Positions 27,073 to 36,963 of a stretch of DNA of 64,000 bases are shown in pieces. The stretch covers positions 362,890 to 426,889 of the forward strand of contig NZ_FQXB01000002.1 of assembly GCF_900129845.1 (NCBI RefSeq), read 5' to 3'. This stretch comes from Cognatiyoonia sediminum (lineage in GTDB: Bacteria > Pseudomonadota > Alphaproteobacteria > Rhodobacterales > Rhodobacteraceae). A model generated the notes under the pieces. It did not search any database. It was not told where the DNA came from and saw nothing but the letters and a program-made list of their open reading frames with translations. Position numbers and translations under genes: made by a program. Every line of letters begins with the position of its first letter. Positions within the stretch are counted from its first letter, which is position 1.

Positions 27073-27691
27073 TCACCTCACCGCCGGCGGCTTTCGCATC
27101 TTCGGCGTCGTGCGTAACCATCAAGACCGGCAGGTTCCGGTCCATCGCGCGCGCAAAGACCAGCGACCGCACCTGCGCTCGGCGATCCGCATCCAGCCGC
27201 GAAAACGCTTCATCCAGAAGCAAAGCACAGGGTTCGGATAGCAACATCCGCATCAAAGCCACCCGCGCTTTTTGTCCGCCAGAAAGCGTCGCCGGATCGC
27301 GATTGGCGTAGCCTTCAAGACCCACCTCGGCCAGTGCTTCTTCGATCTTTGCCGTCCGCTCCGCCTTGCTGCCACCGGATGCCAGACCAAAGGCGAGGTT
27401 TGCACCAACCGATAAATGCGGGAACAGCAGATCGTCCTGAAACAAAATCCCGACCCGCCGCTTGTCTGGGCGCACTTCCGTGATGTCGTTGCCGTCCAAC
27501 ACAATGCGACCCTCTCCCTCAAAGGCAGGCGCAAGCGTACCCGTGATGAATGACAACAGTGTCGATTTCCCGATGCCTGACGGCCCCATGATCGATAGCA
27601 CTTCACCTGGTTCGATTTTGCGTGAGAGCGACAAAAGGACATTGCCGCCCTTCCGAATGGTCACGTCTTTCAGTTCTAAACCATCATGCAT
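27032..27691 (-). CDS. ABC transporter ATP-binding protein (YnjD-like)
   Basis: 219 aa. Seen: Walker A GPSGIGKST near residues 36-44, Q-loop FQDDLLFPH, signature LSGGQKARVAL near 135, Walker B ALLLDEAFS. Drives the importer formed with the fused permease and binding protein encoded upstream; overlaps the permease gene by 8 bp. The order binding protein, fused permease, ATPase corresponds to E. coli ynjB-C-D, whose substrate is not established (thiamine-like has been suggested). Confidence 0.85.
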   Translation of the reverse strand: MHDGLELKDVTIRKGGNVLLSLSRKIEPGEVLSIMGPSGIGKSTLLSFITGTLAPAFEGEGRIVLDGNDITEVRPDKRRVGILFQDDLLFPHLSVGANLAFGLASGGSKAERTAKIEEALAEVGLEGYANRDPATLSGGQKARVALMRMLLSEPCALLLDEAFSRLDADRRAQVRSLVFARAMDRNLPVLMVTHDAEDAKAAGGEVITLGTSTPTGEAP

Positions 27692-29378
27692 GTCTCAACC
27701 CTCTTCGGTTCCGCCATGCCAGCGCGGGGATCAACAAGGCGAGCGCAAATGGCAGTAGTGCGGCACTTGTCTGCATCAACCCGTAAACCCCAATCGCGCG
27801 GCGGTCTCCGCCTGACGATAAAGCAACCGCTTCGGTGGTTAGGGTTTGAACGCGCCCGCCACCGATCAGAAGCGTCGCCAAATATTGCCCTACTGAAACT
27901 GCAAGCCCCACCGCGGCGGCTGTCAGGATGGGGCGCAATAACATTGGCACCCGCACGCGCCACAACACACCGTCGGGGCTTGCCCGCAGCGCAGAGGCGA
28001 TGGTGCCGATCCGCGTGTCCCAAGCTCTGAATGGGTCTGCCAGTGATAGAAAGACATAGGGCAAAACAAACACCAAATGCGTGGCCATCACTGGCACGCG
28101 CCCGACATCGACGCCGATAGTTAACATGAAGGTTTGAAGACCTGGAAGAAACGCCGTCTGCGGCAAGAGCAAGGGTAAGTAGAGCAGCCAAATTCCTCGA
28201 TTAGAGAGCCTCAACCCATAGCGATATTCCGCTTCCAAACACCCAATCGTCAGGATCAAAGCCGCGAGTGTGACAGGGACGGCGATGGCGGCTGTCTCGC
28301 CCACGGCTTCCAAAACACCTTCACTGTGCCGCATCCAGTTTTTGAAAGTGAAACTTTGAGGCAAAGCGTCCGGAAACCCCCAAAACCCCGCGAAGGACCA
28401 CACCAGCAGGACGAGTAATCCAAGAAAGATCGCAAGGGCGGCGGCTGTTGCCAGCGCAAGCGAAATGCCTGCCGCCACGGTATCCAGTGCACCTCGATTG
28501 CCCTTTGCGATCCACATCATTCCGAGCCACCCAATGGCCCGCTCCCCCACGCGCCAAATCACCAAGGCCCCTATGACCAAACTCAATTGCAGCAAGGCCG
28601 CAGATGCCGCTTGCACCCGCAAAGCCAAATCAGGGTCCGCCATCCAGCGGACAATCTGAACGGAAAGGGTGCTTGGTGTGTTCGGGCCAAGGATCACAGC
28701 GACATCTACGACTGACATCGCATAGGCCAAGACGACGTAGACCGGCAGTCGGATTTGAGCATAAACGCGCGGAAAAACGGTTTTCAACCAACCCGTCACG
28801 CGCCCATACCCTAAGGCTGAGGCGATGGTGCGGGATCGCGCTGCCTCCGCCTGCCCCAAGGCGGCAAGCGTCATGAGCAAGAGAAACGGCACCTCTTTCA
28901 CGACCAACCCTGTCGTCATTGCGAGACCCCATTGATCGTTCACGATCAAGAGGTCCGGCGGCCTGTCCCATCCGGTGAGCCACGGCGAGAACAGTCGAGA
29001 CAGCCAACCCGATGGGGCGATCAGAAACGCCAACCCGAAGGCAGCGGCAGCATGCGGCACGGACAAGAGCGGCGATAGCAACCGCTCTAAGGTTTGAAAG
29101 GCTTTGGTGCCCGACCATCCGGCTGTGACCAGCATCACAATGCTCAGGGCAATCAGTGTGGAGGCAAAGCCTGTAAAGACTGATAGCAGAACACTACGCG
29201 GCAACCCCGGCCAATCGAGAAGCGATTGAAACCCGCTCAAGTTCGGCCCCGTCAGCCCCGCGACTGGAAAGTGACCAAACGCGGGCAAAACCGTTCCCCA
29301 CAATCCGGCCAAAACCGGCCCGAGCATGACCAGCACGGTCAGGAGCGGCAAAGCGGGTAAGAATCTGTGCTTGGTCAT
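27684..29378 (-). CDS. ABC transporter fused permease (YnjC-like)
   Basis: 564 aa with about 12 hydrophobic helices in two halves, each with a binding-protein-dependent permease EAA-like loop (first near residue 172, ALGQAEAARSRTIASALGYG; second in the C-terminal half, LADPFRAWDTRIGTIASAL). Such double permeases serve ThiP, FbpB and YnjC-type importers. Sits between the substrate-binding and ATPase genes of the same operon. Confidence 0.85.
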   Translation of the reverse strand: MTKHRFLPALPLLTVLVMLGPVLAGLWGTVLPAFGHFPVAGLTGPNLSGFQSLLDWPGLPRSVLLSVFTGFASTLIALSIVMLVTAGWSGTKAFQTLERLLSPLLSVPHAAAAFGLAFLIAPSGWLSRLFSPWLTGWDRPPDLLIVNDQWGLAMTTGLVVKEVPFLLLMTLAALGQAEAARSRTIASALGYGRVTGWLKTVFPRVYAQIRLPVYVVLAYAMSVVDVAVILGPNTPSTLSVQIVRWMADPDLALRVQAASAALLQLSLVIGALVIWRVGERAIGWLGMMWIAKGNRGALDTVAAGISLALATAAALAIFLGLLVLLVWSFAGFWGFPDALPQSFTFKNWMRHSEGVLEAVGETAAIAVPVTLAALILTIGCLEAEYRYGLRLSNRGIWLLYLPLLLPQTAFLPGLQTFMLTIGVDVGRVPVMATHLVFVLPYVFLSLADPFRAWDTRIGTIASALRASPDGVLWRVRVPMLLRPILTAAAVGLAVSVGQYLATLLIGGGRVQTLTTEAVALSSGGDRRAIGVYGLMQTSAALLPFALALLIPALAWRNRRGLRHA

Positions 29379-29419
29379 CGAAAGAAGCCCCCCCGCGCAG
29401 AGGCGGGGGTGATGAGTTC

Positions 29420-30619
29420 TTATTCAGCAACGCCATAGCGTTCGACCCAATCATCCGCGATGCGGGTCATCCAGCTTGGGTGTGGCTCGGCCTGAGCAGT
29501 CCCCAATTCGGCAGGTGACAGCGTGGCGATGCCCAGCTCAAGACTATCGAACACAGCGCGATCTTCATCAGACAGCGCTGCCATGTTCAATACCGTACCG
29601 TAGCCAAGCACCTCAGGATCTTGCGCGCGGGCTTGCGCCTCTGGCGACATCAGGAAGTTGGCCACAACCATCGCGCCTTCTTTTGAGCCAGAGTTATACG
29701 GGATCGCGACGAAGGACGCGTTGCCGATGGTGCCTTTATCCAAAACAAATGTGCGCACAGTTGGCGGCAATTCATTATTAGCAATCGCGGTGGACGCCGA
29801 ACCCGGGCTAAAAGAAATCGCCAGATCAACTTCGCCATCTGAGATCAGCTGGAACTGAGCGTTACCCGTTGTCGGATACGCGCGCCCCTGACGCCATAGG
29901 TTTGGCGTGAGTTCATCTAAATACGCCCAAAGCGGCGCGGTAACTTCGTCATAGCTGTCGTCGGACACAGGCGCCGCCAAAACAGACGCATCGGGCAGAA
30001 TGTCGACCAAAACCTGCTTCAGGAACGTTGTGCCCAAGAAGTCAGGCGGCTGTGGGTATGTGAACCGACCAGGGTTTGCAGCAGCCCAATCTTGCAGCGC
30101 CGCCATATCCCCCAAGCGATCCGGCATATCGGCCGTGTCGTGGATAAACACCACTTGCGCCATGGCCCATGGGCTTTCGTACCCTTCAACAGGAACGGTA
30201 AAATCGGTTTGAACCGTCTTCCCTTCGACATCTACAAACTGCCAGTTGGGCAATTGCTCTGCGAATGGTCCAAAGAGCAGATCAGCCTCTTTCATCGCGC
30301 TAAAGTTCGCGCCATTGATCCAGATCATATCGATCGCGCCGTCGTCGTTTTCGCCGGCGTCTTTTTCGGCCACAACTCGCGTCACCGCATCGGACGTCGC
30401 AGAGAGTTTCACATGCTCAAGCGTCACACCGTAATCCTCGGCGACACGCGATCCGACCCAAGCAATAAAGTCATTGGTTGTGGTCGACCCACCCCAAGCA
30501 TTCCAATAGACCGTCTGGCCATCTGCCTTCTCAGTCACAGCGGCCCAATCCGCAGGATCGGTATCTGCCAGCGCAGGAAGTGGGGCCAACAGGGCAGCCA
30601 AAATTGCGAGGTGTTTCAT
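29420..30619 (-). CDS. ABC transporter substrate-binding protein (YnjB-like)
   Basis: 399 aa with a clear signal peptide (MKHLAILAALLAPLPALAD) for the periplasm. Body shows a type II periplasmic binding fold: TVYWNAWGGSTTTNDFIAWVG near residue 35, and IDMIWINGANF. First of the three importer genes, 41 bp upstream of the permease. The many Trp/Tyr/Asn residues near the presumed cleft fit a small polar or aromatic ligand; substrate unknown. Confidence 0.82.
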   Translation of the reverse strand: MKHLAILAALLAPLPALADTDPADWAAVTEKADGQTVYWNAWGGSTTTNDFIAWVGSRVAEDYGVTLEHVKLSATSDAVTRVVAEKDAGENDDGAIDMIWINGANFSAMKEADLLFGPFAEQLPNWQFVDVEGKTVQTDFTVPVEGYESPWAMAQVVFIHDTADMPDRLGDMAALQDWAAANPGRFTYPQPPDFLGTTFLKQVLVDILPDASVLAAPVSDDSYDEVTAPLWAYLDELTPNLWRQGRAYPTTGNAQFQLISDGEVDLAISFSPGSASTAIANNELPPTVRTFVLDKGTIGNASFVAIPYNSGSKEGAMVVANFLMSPEAQARAQDPEVLGYGTVLNMAALSDEDRAVFDSLELGIATLSPAELGTAQAEPHPSWMTRIADDWVERYGVAE

Positions 30620-30631
30620 AGTGAGTGGTCC

Positions 30632-31240
30632 TTAGTCAGTGAAAGTCTTCTGCGCCCCGTAGATGCGCAAGATTGCTGTCGCAAAGCAAAGCGTGCCGAA
30701 GATCCACGCTAGCGGTGCGAAGTATAAGGGGAAAAGGCAAAGCAGGACGAAAAACCCGATGGTTTCCGTACCTTCCAATAGCCCGTTGGAATAATAAAGC
30801 GACTTTTGTCCTTGCGCCGTTGTTTCGATGTCGTGTTTTTCAGCGAGGATTGCAAAGCCAAGAAAGCTGGAGCCGTTGAAATAGAAGGACAACAGCAAGA
30901 ATGCGCCCGCAATCGCATTGGCGCTTGGGTCCATTACAACAAAGGCGAAAGGGATCGCACCGTAGAATAAGAAGTCGCAGGCAATGTCGAGATAGCCGCC
31001 AAAATCTGTCTTTTCCGTCGCGCGCGCAACGGCGCCATCCAAGCCATCAGCTATACGGCTCAAGAGGAGAAACACGAGACCCCAACCGGTCGCGCCAAAC
31101 GCGATAAGCGCCGCGGCAACAAGACCAAGCGCCAAGCCAGCCAATGTGACACCGTTTGCCGTTCCGCCCATCGACGCGATCTGGCGTCCAATGGCGTTCA
31201 GCGGCGTATCAATCAATTGTCGCGCATAGCGATCTAGCAT
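30632..31240 (-). CDS. CDP-alcohol phosphatidyltransferase family protein (YnjF-like)
   Basis: 202 aa, about six membrane helices. Contains the catalytic pattern D-G-L-D-G-A-V-A-R followed by G-G-Y-L-D-I-A-C-D (residues ~66-89), the CDP-alcohol phosphotransferase signature. It heads the operon leading to the ABC importer (12 bp gap), as ynjF is linked with ynjBCD in E. coli. The product lipid and its connection with transport are unknown. Confidence 0.85.
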   Translation of the reverse strand: MLDRYARQLIDTPLNAIGRQIASMGGTANGVTLAGLALGLVAAALIAFGATGWGLVFLLLSRIADGLDGAVARATEKTDFGGYLDIACDFLFYGAIPFAFVVMDPSANAIAGAFLLLSFYFNGSSFLGFAILAEKHDIETTAQGQKSLYYSNGLLEGTETIGFFVLLCLFPLYFAPLAWIFGTLCFATAILRIYGAQKTFTD

Positions 31241-31315
31241 GTAGCGGCGTCCTTGTTCCGGAGGCGTTGTGACAGATCGGTATGCTTTGACGCAATCACC
31301 CTGACGAGATCGTGA

Positions 31316-33328
31316 CTACTCTGTTGCAATTCGCGGTCGGCCGCGCGCAAGAACTGTCATATCTGCACTGATGAACATTTCGGCGTTCTCGATCTCTGCT
31401 GATTTCTTATCGACGGAGACGCTGAATTGAGGGTCATCAACGCCAGAGGCCGCGGCATCTTTGGCAACACTCGCGCGCAACTCCTCTTCAAGCGCGGCAA
31501 GGGCCTCGTCTGCTTCGACAAAATTTTGTGGACCTGAAAGAAGATGCGCCGCCACCCGCCCCAGACCAGCACCCGTGACGGTTCCTTTGGCCTGCATCGT
31601 CACATGACCGACAACGGCTCCAATCGCATTGGCCACATCAGCATGATCCGGCACTTTCATGGTCGTGCCCAGCCTGTCTCCAACAGCGCCATAGTAAGAC
31701 TTCGCCGACGCCCCTAATCCGATCACTGGCACTGCAAGCGAAACCTGCGTGTTCACAATGTCCGAATGCGCATCCAGTCCAGCCATCGTCAGCGGATGAC
31801 GCGCCAGCTCCGCCGCAGGCAACTCAAAATCCCGCCCATCTTCGGAAAAGGCACTTTGCAAGATGCAATCCGTGGTTTGATGCGTCACCTGATCTATGAT
31901 CATCCGGGCCAAGGCCTCAGGCGTTTCCGCCAGCTTATCGCCACCGCCGGTCCGTTGCCGCGCGAATAAGGTGAGCGCTTTATGGGCCGCATCCCGATCC
32001 CAACTGTCCGAAAGCCCCAACATATGAGCTGCATCAGCGGGCGTCACACCCGCCTCTATCACCAATCCACGCGTGACAAGCCGACCCAGCGCTGGCCCTT
32101 CGATCCGAGAGGTCACCGCCTCCCCCAATCGGATCGGACCGGACCGCAAACGCTCTGCAATCGCAGCTTCACGCTTGTCCAAGCCATCGGGCGCGGTATC
32201 CGACCAAAGCGGGATCACAAAGCGCCCGCCATCAATCATCGGCAGATCGCTTGCCAGACCGCGGTCATAAACTCCATGCACCAGTTCCGGCGCTTGTGTC
32301 GCCAACAATGAAATCGGCATGATCCGCCTTGGCCCAAGCCGTAAACCGATCTTCAATCCCGCATCGACATGCACTTCGCTGTCACCGCCCAAGCCAAACG
32401 TACGCATCGCGACCGCTTCGACCATGGTGCGATATGGACCAACTCGTGCGCCTTGCGGGTCAATCTGCGGTCGACCATCGCGCAGCAAGCACACATCAGT
32501 CGTCGTCCCACCGATGTCACTGACCAAAGCCGTGGTTTCATCCGTCAACCAGCGTGCTCCCTCAATAGAAGCCGCCGGACCGCTGAGGATCGTTTCAATC
32601 GGTTTCCGCCGCGCAAGTTCCGCCGAAATCAACGCACCATCGCCCCGCACAACCATCAACCGAGCCGTAATCCCAACGGCATTTAAATGCGCTTCGCAGG
32701 CTTTGATCAGCCTATCGATCATACCAATCAACCGCGCATTCAAAACCGCCGTCAGCGCGCGTTTTGGCCCGCCCAGCGCGGACGACAATTCATGCGAACA
32801 CGTGACTGGAAGGCCAGTCACCTCGCGCAACACTTCCCGCACGCTTTCCTCATGCGCGGGGTTGCGCGTCGCAAAGTGGGACGCAACCGCAAAGCCGGTT
32901 ATGCCCTCGGGCAATTCCGCCACCTCTGATCGCAATTTGCCCAAATCGAGTGGCGCCTGTTCGCTTCCCGCATGGTTGTGACCGCCCGCAAGCGTGATCA
33001 ACGGATCTCCGCCAAGTGCGTCTTTCAATCCGTTTCGTTCGAATTCTGCATCATCAAACCCGATAAAGATCAACGCCACACGCCCGCCTTGGCCTTCAAC
33101 CAACGCATTCGTTGCCAAGGTGGTTGAGAGAGACACCAAACTCACTTGGTTCGCGGGAATTTGCGCCTCCGCTAGAGCTGCATCAATCGCGCCACTTACC
33201 CCAATCGAAAGATCAGGCCGCGAGGTCAGTGCTTTGCCTTTAGCAATGACGGCTTGCGTCGCATCATCAATGACAACAGCGTCCGTATAAGTGCCGCCGG
33301 TATCCACGCCCAAAAGGTAAGCCATCAC
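31316..33328 (-). CDS. Hydantoinase/oxoprolinase-family protein (HyuA type)
   Basis: 670 aa, the usual length of the HyuA/ATP-dependent amidohydrolase A subunit. Seen: N-terminal DTGGTYTDAVVID phosphate-binding loop at residues ~9-21, central VSDIGGTTTDVCLLRDGRP. Members hydrolyse 5-oxoproline, hydantoins or N-methylhydantoin, or carboxylate acetone with a B subunit. No HyuB partner is adjacent, which is unusual and leaves the substrate open. Start could be the second Met (33325). Confidence 0.85.
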   Translation of the reverse strand: MMAYLLGVDTGGTYTDAVVIDDATQAVIAKGKALTSRPDLSIGVSGAIDAALAEAQIPANQVSLVSLSTTLATNALVEGQGGRVALIFIGFDDAEFERNGLKDALGGDPLITLAGGHNHAGSEQAPLDLGKLRSEVAELPEGITGFAVASHFATRNPAHEESVREVLREVTGLPVTCSHELSSALGGPKRALTAVLNARLIGMIDRLIKACEAHLNAVGITARLMVVRGDGALISAELARRKPIETILSGPAASIEGARWLTDETTALVSDIGGTTTDVCLLRDGRPQIDPQGARVGPYRTMVEAVAMRTFGLGGDSEVHVDAGLKIGLRLGPRRIMPISLLATQAPELVHGVYDRGLASDLPMIDGGRFVIPLWSDTAPDGLDKREAAIAERLRSGPIRLGEAVTSRIEGPALGRLVTRGLVIEAGVTPADAAHMLGLSDSWDRDAAHKALTLFARQRTGGGDKLAETPEALARMIIDQVTHQTTDCILQSAFSEDGRDFELPAAELARHPLTMAGLDAHSDIVNTQVSLAVPVIGLGASAKSYYGAVGDRLGTTMKVPDHADVANAIGAVVGHVTMQAKGTVTGAGLGRVAAHLLSGPQNFVEADEALAALEEELRASVAKDAAASGVDDPQFSVSVDKKSAEIENAEMFISADMTVLARGRPRIATE

Positions 33329-33456
33329 TGATCCTGTTCAGAATTGCTAGACCAAAGACTAGTGCTGAGGCCGCGGAAAACCGCTAAGAAACCGACATCG
33401 AAAGATCAATGACCGTCGCTTACGGAGCTTTAAGTTTTTAGCGTTAGTGGTTTTGC

Positions 33457-34188
33457 ATGGCAGGCTTCTTCAAATACGTCTTTACGTGCTGTGCAGTCAT
33501 AATTGCGTCTGCGGGTCCGGGCCGCAGCGAAAACTGGCTTTTGGTACAAACCAATGTCTTCCCGGCGGGATGCCCGTCGTTGGTTGATTGCATCGATGCC
33601 TCAACTCAAGAGCTGCGTAACCTTATGGCTTTGGACCCCGAGGAAACCACTGCATTCTTGGACGTGATCGCGCAACTGTCAGATGTTGAGGACATCCCCG
33701 ATCTGCCTGCGGCATCGATGCCTGCCGACTTTCCCTTGATGGACATTGTCCCCCGCCTTCAAATGTTGGAGGTTCAGGGAAAAGAGGATGCCTTACGCGG
33801 ATTGCCGGGCATTTACTTCGATGCCGCGCGCGTCGCCGGCGACGGATTGCCTGAGGTTTTTGCCTCCTATTTCACTGACATGCTGACGACCGCTGGAATC
33901 CCCGTCTTGACTGAAGAGGAGGCTTTGCTTTTACCAGGGGCGGCGCGCATGTCCGTCAGTCTTTCGCTGACACGGGATAATGCAGGCTGCATCTTTCCCT
34001 TTCGGGCGTCGTTGTCCCTTAAGGAAGAGGTGGTCCTCGTGCGCGACCCATCGATCAAGCTGGAAACCACGACGTGGAGCATGAGCGTCGCGCAGAATTT
34101 TACGAACACGAATTTCACTGCTGAAATGGCCCTACGAGATGCTGCGCAGCGATTTATCGACGACTACAAAAACGCGAACGCAATTTAG
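33457..34188 (+). CDS. Exported protein of unknown function
   Basis: 243 aa. Hydrophobic signal peptide (CCAVIIASAGPGRSE, cleavage likely after GRS near residue 27), then a mostly acidic, Leu/Asp-rich body. No catalytic motif recognised. Two conserved-looking Cys residues (near 41 and 47, CPSLVDC spacing) and one near residue 175 could form disulfides. The 3' end overlaps by 4 bp the convergent dehydrogenase gene. Confidence 0.6.
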   Translation: MAGFFKYVFTCCAVIIASAGPGRSENWLLVQTNVFPAGCPSLVDCIDASTQELRNLMALDPEETTAFLDVIAQLSDVEDIPDLPAASMPADFPLMDIVPRLQMLEVQGKEDALRGLPGIYFDAARVAGDGLPEVFASYFTDMLTTAGIPVLTEEEALLLPGAARMSVSLSLTRDNAGCIFPFRASLSLKEEVVLVRDPSIKLETTTWSMSVAQNFTNTNFTAEMALRDAAQRFIDDYKNANAI

Positions 34189-35096
34189 AAGTGAAAAGGC
34201 TCCACGATGGTTCGGCGCCCCAAGGTAAGCGCGTCGGAAACATGGATCATCGGCGCAAGATCGACATCCGACTGGCCTGACTGCACAAGTTCGGCCATCC
34301 GATCATAGAGCGCTGGATATTCCCTGTTTTCGCCCACGTCGATCGCTTCGCCACCAATGGACAACAGGCTGCCACCAGCATCCAAAATCACGTCTCCATC
34401 CGCAGTTTGCACTTTGATCTGCCACGTCTGCGGCCCCTCTTGCCGCCAATCCAAATCAGCACTCACATTGCCTGAAAACTTCAGTTTGGCAGCTATCGGG
34501 GTCTGACGGTTTTCGGGGAACTCAAGCTCTGCCGAACGCAAGAAAACCGCTTCAGGAAGGATTTCGGTCAAGATCGACAAAGCATTGATCCCCGGATCGA
34601 AAACCCCCATGCCACCCGGTTCAAACACCCATTCTTGTCCCGGATGCCAACGGCGCACATCTTCTTTCCAGACGATCTGAGCACCTAAAACGTTGCGACC
34701 AGCCAGCCAATCCTTCGCTGCAGCCACACCGCAGGCCATCCGACTGTGCCAAGTTGCAAACAAGCAAACGCCTGCCTCCCCCGCCAGCCGCTGCAATTCC
34801 TGCACCTCGGCAATCGTAGCCCCGGGCGGTTTTTCGAGCATCACATGCCGGCCCGCTGAAATGGCCGCTTTCGCATAGTCAAACCGCGGCACCGGCGGCA
34901 AACACAGTGAGATCACTTCAATCTCGGGCCGCTCTACCAACATCTGAGCAAAATCCTGATAGGCCGGAACCCCATTGACCGTTCCAGCCCTGCTGACCGT
35001 TGCGGCCAAGTCCCAATCCGCACTTCCGGCAATCGCTGGCACATGCTGATCCTTGGCGATCTTCCCAATTCCAACAAGACATATCGGGGCAGTCAT
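34185..35096 (-). CDS. D-galactose 1-dehydrogenase-like Gfo/Idh/MocA oxidoreductase
   Basis: 303 aa. N-terminus PICLVGIGKIAKDQHVPAI and EKPPGATIAEVQ near residue 88 closely resemble pseudomonad D-galactose 1-dehydrogenase (VGYGKIAQDQHVPAI, EKPPCATLGEA), as remembered. Rossmann fold plus substrate domain with NALSILTEILP. Probably oxidises an aldose at C1. A PQQ-type sugar dehydrogenase later in the window is unrelated. Divergent from the aldolase gene. Confidence 0.75.
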   Translation of the reverse strand: MTAPICLVGIGKIAKDQHVPAIAGSADWDLAATVSRAGTVNGVPAYQDFAQMLVERPEIEVISLCLPPVPRFDYAKAAISAGRHVMLEKPPGATIAEVQELQRLAGEAGVCLFATWHSRMACGVAAAKDWLAGRNVLGAQIVWKEDVRRWHPGQEWVFEPGGMGVFDPGINALSILTEILPEAVFLRSAELEFPENRQTPIAAKLKFSGNVSADLDWRQEGPQTWQIKVQTADGDVILDAGGSLLSIGGEAIDVGENREYPALYDRMAELVQSGQSDVDLAPMIHVSDALTLGRRTIVEPFHF

Positions 35097-35249
35097 CGGA
35101 GGCTCCTTCTTCGCTTGAACCGGCCATACTCCGACCAGAACTCACCTGCAAATCCAAAAAACATGTCGCTTTTCGAATAGCTTTGGTTGGTTTGGCATTG
35201 AGTTGCCCCCGCAACCCCAGCACGCTTTCCTAAATCGAGGGAGGTCAGA

Positions 35250-36002
35250 ATGAACACCATCGCACATCACAACATGACCCACTACGCCGAGCGCACTGAT
35301 TTGGCCGCTGCCTTTCGCTGGACCGCAAGGATGAACCTGCACGAAGGCGTCGCAAACCACTTTAGCTTTGCAATCAACAATGATGGGACGCAGTTCTTGA
35401 TGAACCCCAACCAGATGCATTTCTCCCGCATCAAAGCCAGCGATCTGATCACGGTCGACGCCAATGATCCCGACACTCTGAAAGAGCCTGACGCGCCGGA
35501 CCCAACCGCATGGGGCCTGCATGGTGGCATTCACCGCCTTGTGCCGCACGCGCGGTGCGCGATGCACGTGCACTCGATCCACGCAACCGTTTTGACCAGC
35601 CTGAAAGACAGCCGCCTGCCACCGATTGACCAAAACTGCTGCACCTTCTTCAATCGCTACGTGATCGATGAAGACTACGGCGGATTGGCATTCGAAGAAG
35701 AGGGCGAACGCTGCGCGACCCTGTTCACCGATCCAAAGAAACGCGTGATGATCATGGGCAACCACGGCATTCTGATCATCGGCGAAACCATCGCGGAAAC
35801 CTTCAACCGGCTCTATTACTTTGAACGCGCCTGCGAGACCTATATTCGCGCCCTACAAACCGGCCAACCGCTGCGTGTGATCCCCGACGACATCGCCGAA
35901 AAAACCGCACGAGAGTTGGAGGAATACCCAGAACAAGACCAGCGTCACTTGGCAGAGCTTCGGGCCATCTTGGACGAAGAAGGGTCCGACTATGCCCACT
36001 AA
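35250..36002 (+). CDS. Class II aldolase/adducin family protein
   Basis: 250 aa. Seen: RMNLHEGVANHFSFAI near residues 27-43, HARCAMHVHSIHATVL with the zinc-binding His pair near 102, and GNHGILIIGETIAE near 170 with the third His. gggagg lies 7 nt upstream of the ATG. Members are fuculose/ribulose-phosphate aldolases, epimerases or related lyases; substrate not determinable. Overlaps the sterol desaturase gene by 11 bp. Confidence 0.85.
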   Translation: MNTIAHHNMTHYAERTDLAAAFRWTARMNLHEGVANHFSFAINNDGTQFLMNPNQMHFSRIKASDLITVDANDPDTLKEPDAPDPTAWGLHGGIHRLVPHARCAMHVHSIHATVLTSLKDSRLPPIDQNCCTFFNRYVIDEDYGGLAFEEEGERCATLFTDPKKRVMIMGNHGILIIGETIAETFNRLYYFERACETYIRALQTGQPLRVIPDDIAEKTARELEEYPEQDQRHLAELRAILDEEGSDYAH

Positions 36003-36963
36003 TAAGGACTGGAACTATCATCCCGATCTGCCGCTCCAAGACCCGTCGATCTTTTCGCGCCCGACGGATGCAAAGTTCCTCTCCGGTTGGTTCGCGCGGA
36101 ACTGGTTAACCCTCTCAGAACGGGTTCTGATGCTGATCCTTGCGGTGGCAGCCTACTACACGCTTTACCCCAGCCTCGCCTCAGCGCAGAGTTTCGCACC
36201 AGGCTGGATGCTACAAATCCTCATCGCCAACTACATCTTGGTGATCGCCGTCGCTGGAGGCCTGCATTGGTATTTTTACATCAAGCGCGGTCAAGGCAAG
36301 GATCTGAAATTCGACCACCGCGATCAAACGCGCAACAATCGCAACTTCAAATTTTCAGATCAGGTTAAAGATAACATGTTCTGGACCTTGGCGAGCGGCG
36401 TTCCCCAACTGTCGGCCTTTCAAATCGTGACCTATTGGCTGATGGCGAACGGCTACGCGCCGACAATTACATTCGCGTCAAATCCGATTTGGTTCGTGTT
36501 GGCCATAATTCTGCTGCCAATCTGGTCGGCATTTCATTTCTATTGGGTGCATCGGTTTCTACATGTGCCGTTCATGTACACGCGGTTTCACGCGCTGCAT
36601 CATCGCAACATCAACATCGGCCCATGGTCCGGCTTTTCGATGCATCCGGTGGAGCATCTGCTCTATCTCTCGACCTTGTGCATCCACTGGATCGTCGCCA
36701 GCCATCCAATACACGTGATCTACCACGTGATTTACCAAGGGCCGGGGGCCGCGATGACTCACACCGGCTATGAAGATTTGTTGGTCAAAGACAAACGCAA
36801 GCTGGCGCTGGGGACGTTTTATCACACGCTCCACCACAGGTATTTTGAGTGCAACTACGGCAATCAAGAGATGCCTTGGGATCGCTGGTTTGGAACGTTT
36901 CATGACGGAACTGCCGAAGGCACGGCGGAGACGCGTGCGCGGAAAAAACGGATGTATTCCTAG
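35992..36963 (+). CDS. Sterol desaturase/fatty acid hydroxylase family membrane protein
   Basis: 323 aa with about five membrane helices. Contains the di-iron histidine boxes: HFYWVHRFLH near residue 182-191, HALHHRN near 200, HPVEHLLY, and a C-terminal HTLHHRYFECNYG. Family members hydroxylate or desaturate lipids, sterols or carotenoids (CrtZ/CrtW are distant relatives). Close linkage with an aldolase is unexplained. Carotenoid activity is possible given the neighbourhood but unsupported. Confidence 0.85.
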   Translation: MPTNKDWNYHPDLPLQDPSIFSRPTDAKFLSGWFARNWLTLSERVLMLILAVAAYYTLYPSLASAQSFAPGWMLQILIANYILVIAVAGGLHWYFYIKRGQGKDLKFDHRDQTRNNRNFKFSDQVKDNMFWTLASGVPQLSAFQIVTYWLMANGYAPTITFASNPIWFVLAIILLPIWSAFHFYWVHRFLHVPFMYTRFHALHHRNINIGPWSGFSMHPVEHLLYLSTLCIHWIVASHPIHVIYHVIYQGPGAAMTHTGYEDLLVKDKRKLALGTFYHTLHHRYFECNYGNQEMPWDRWFGTFHDGTAEGTAETRARKKRMYS

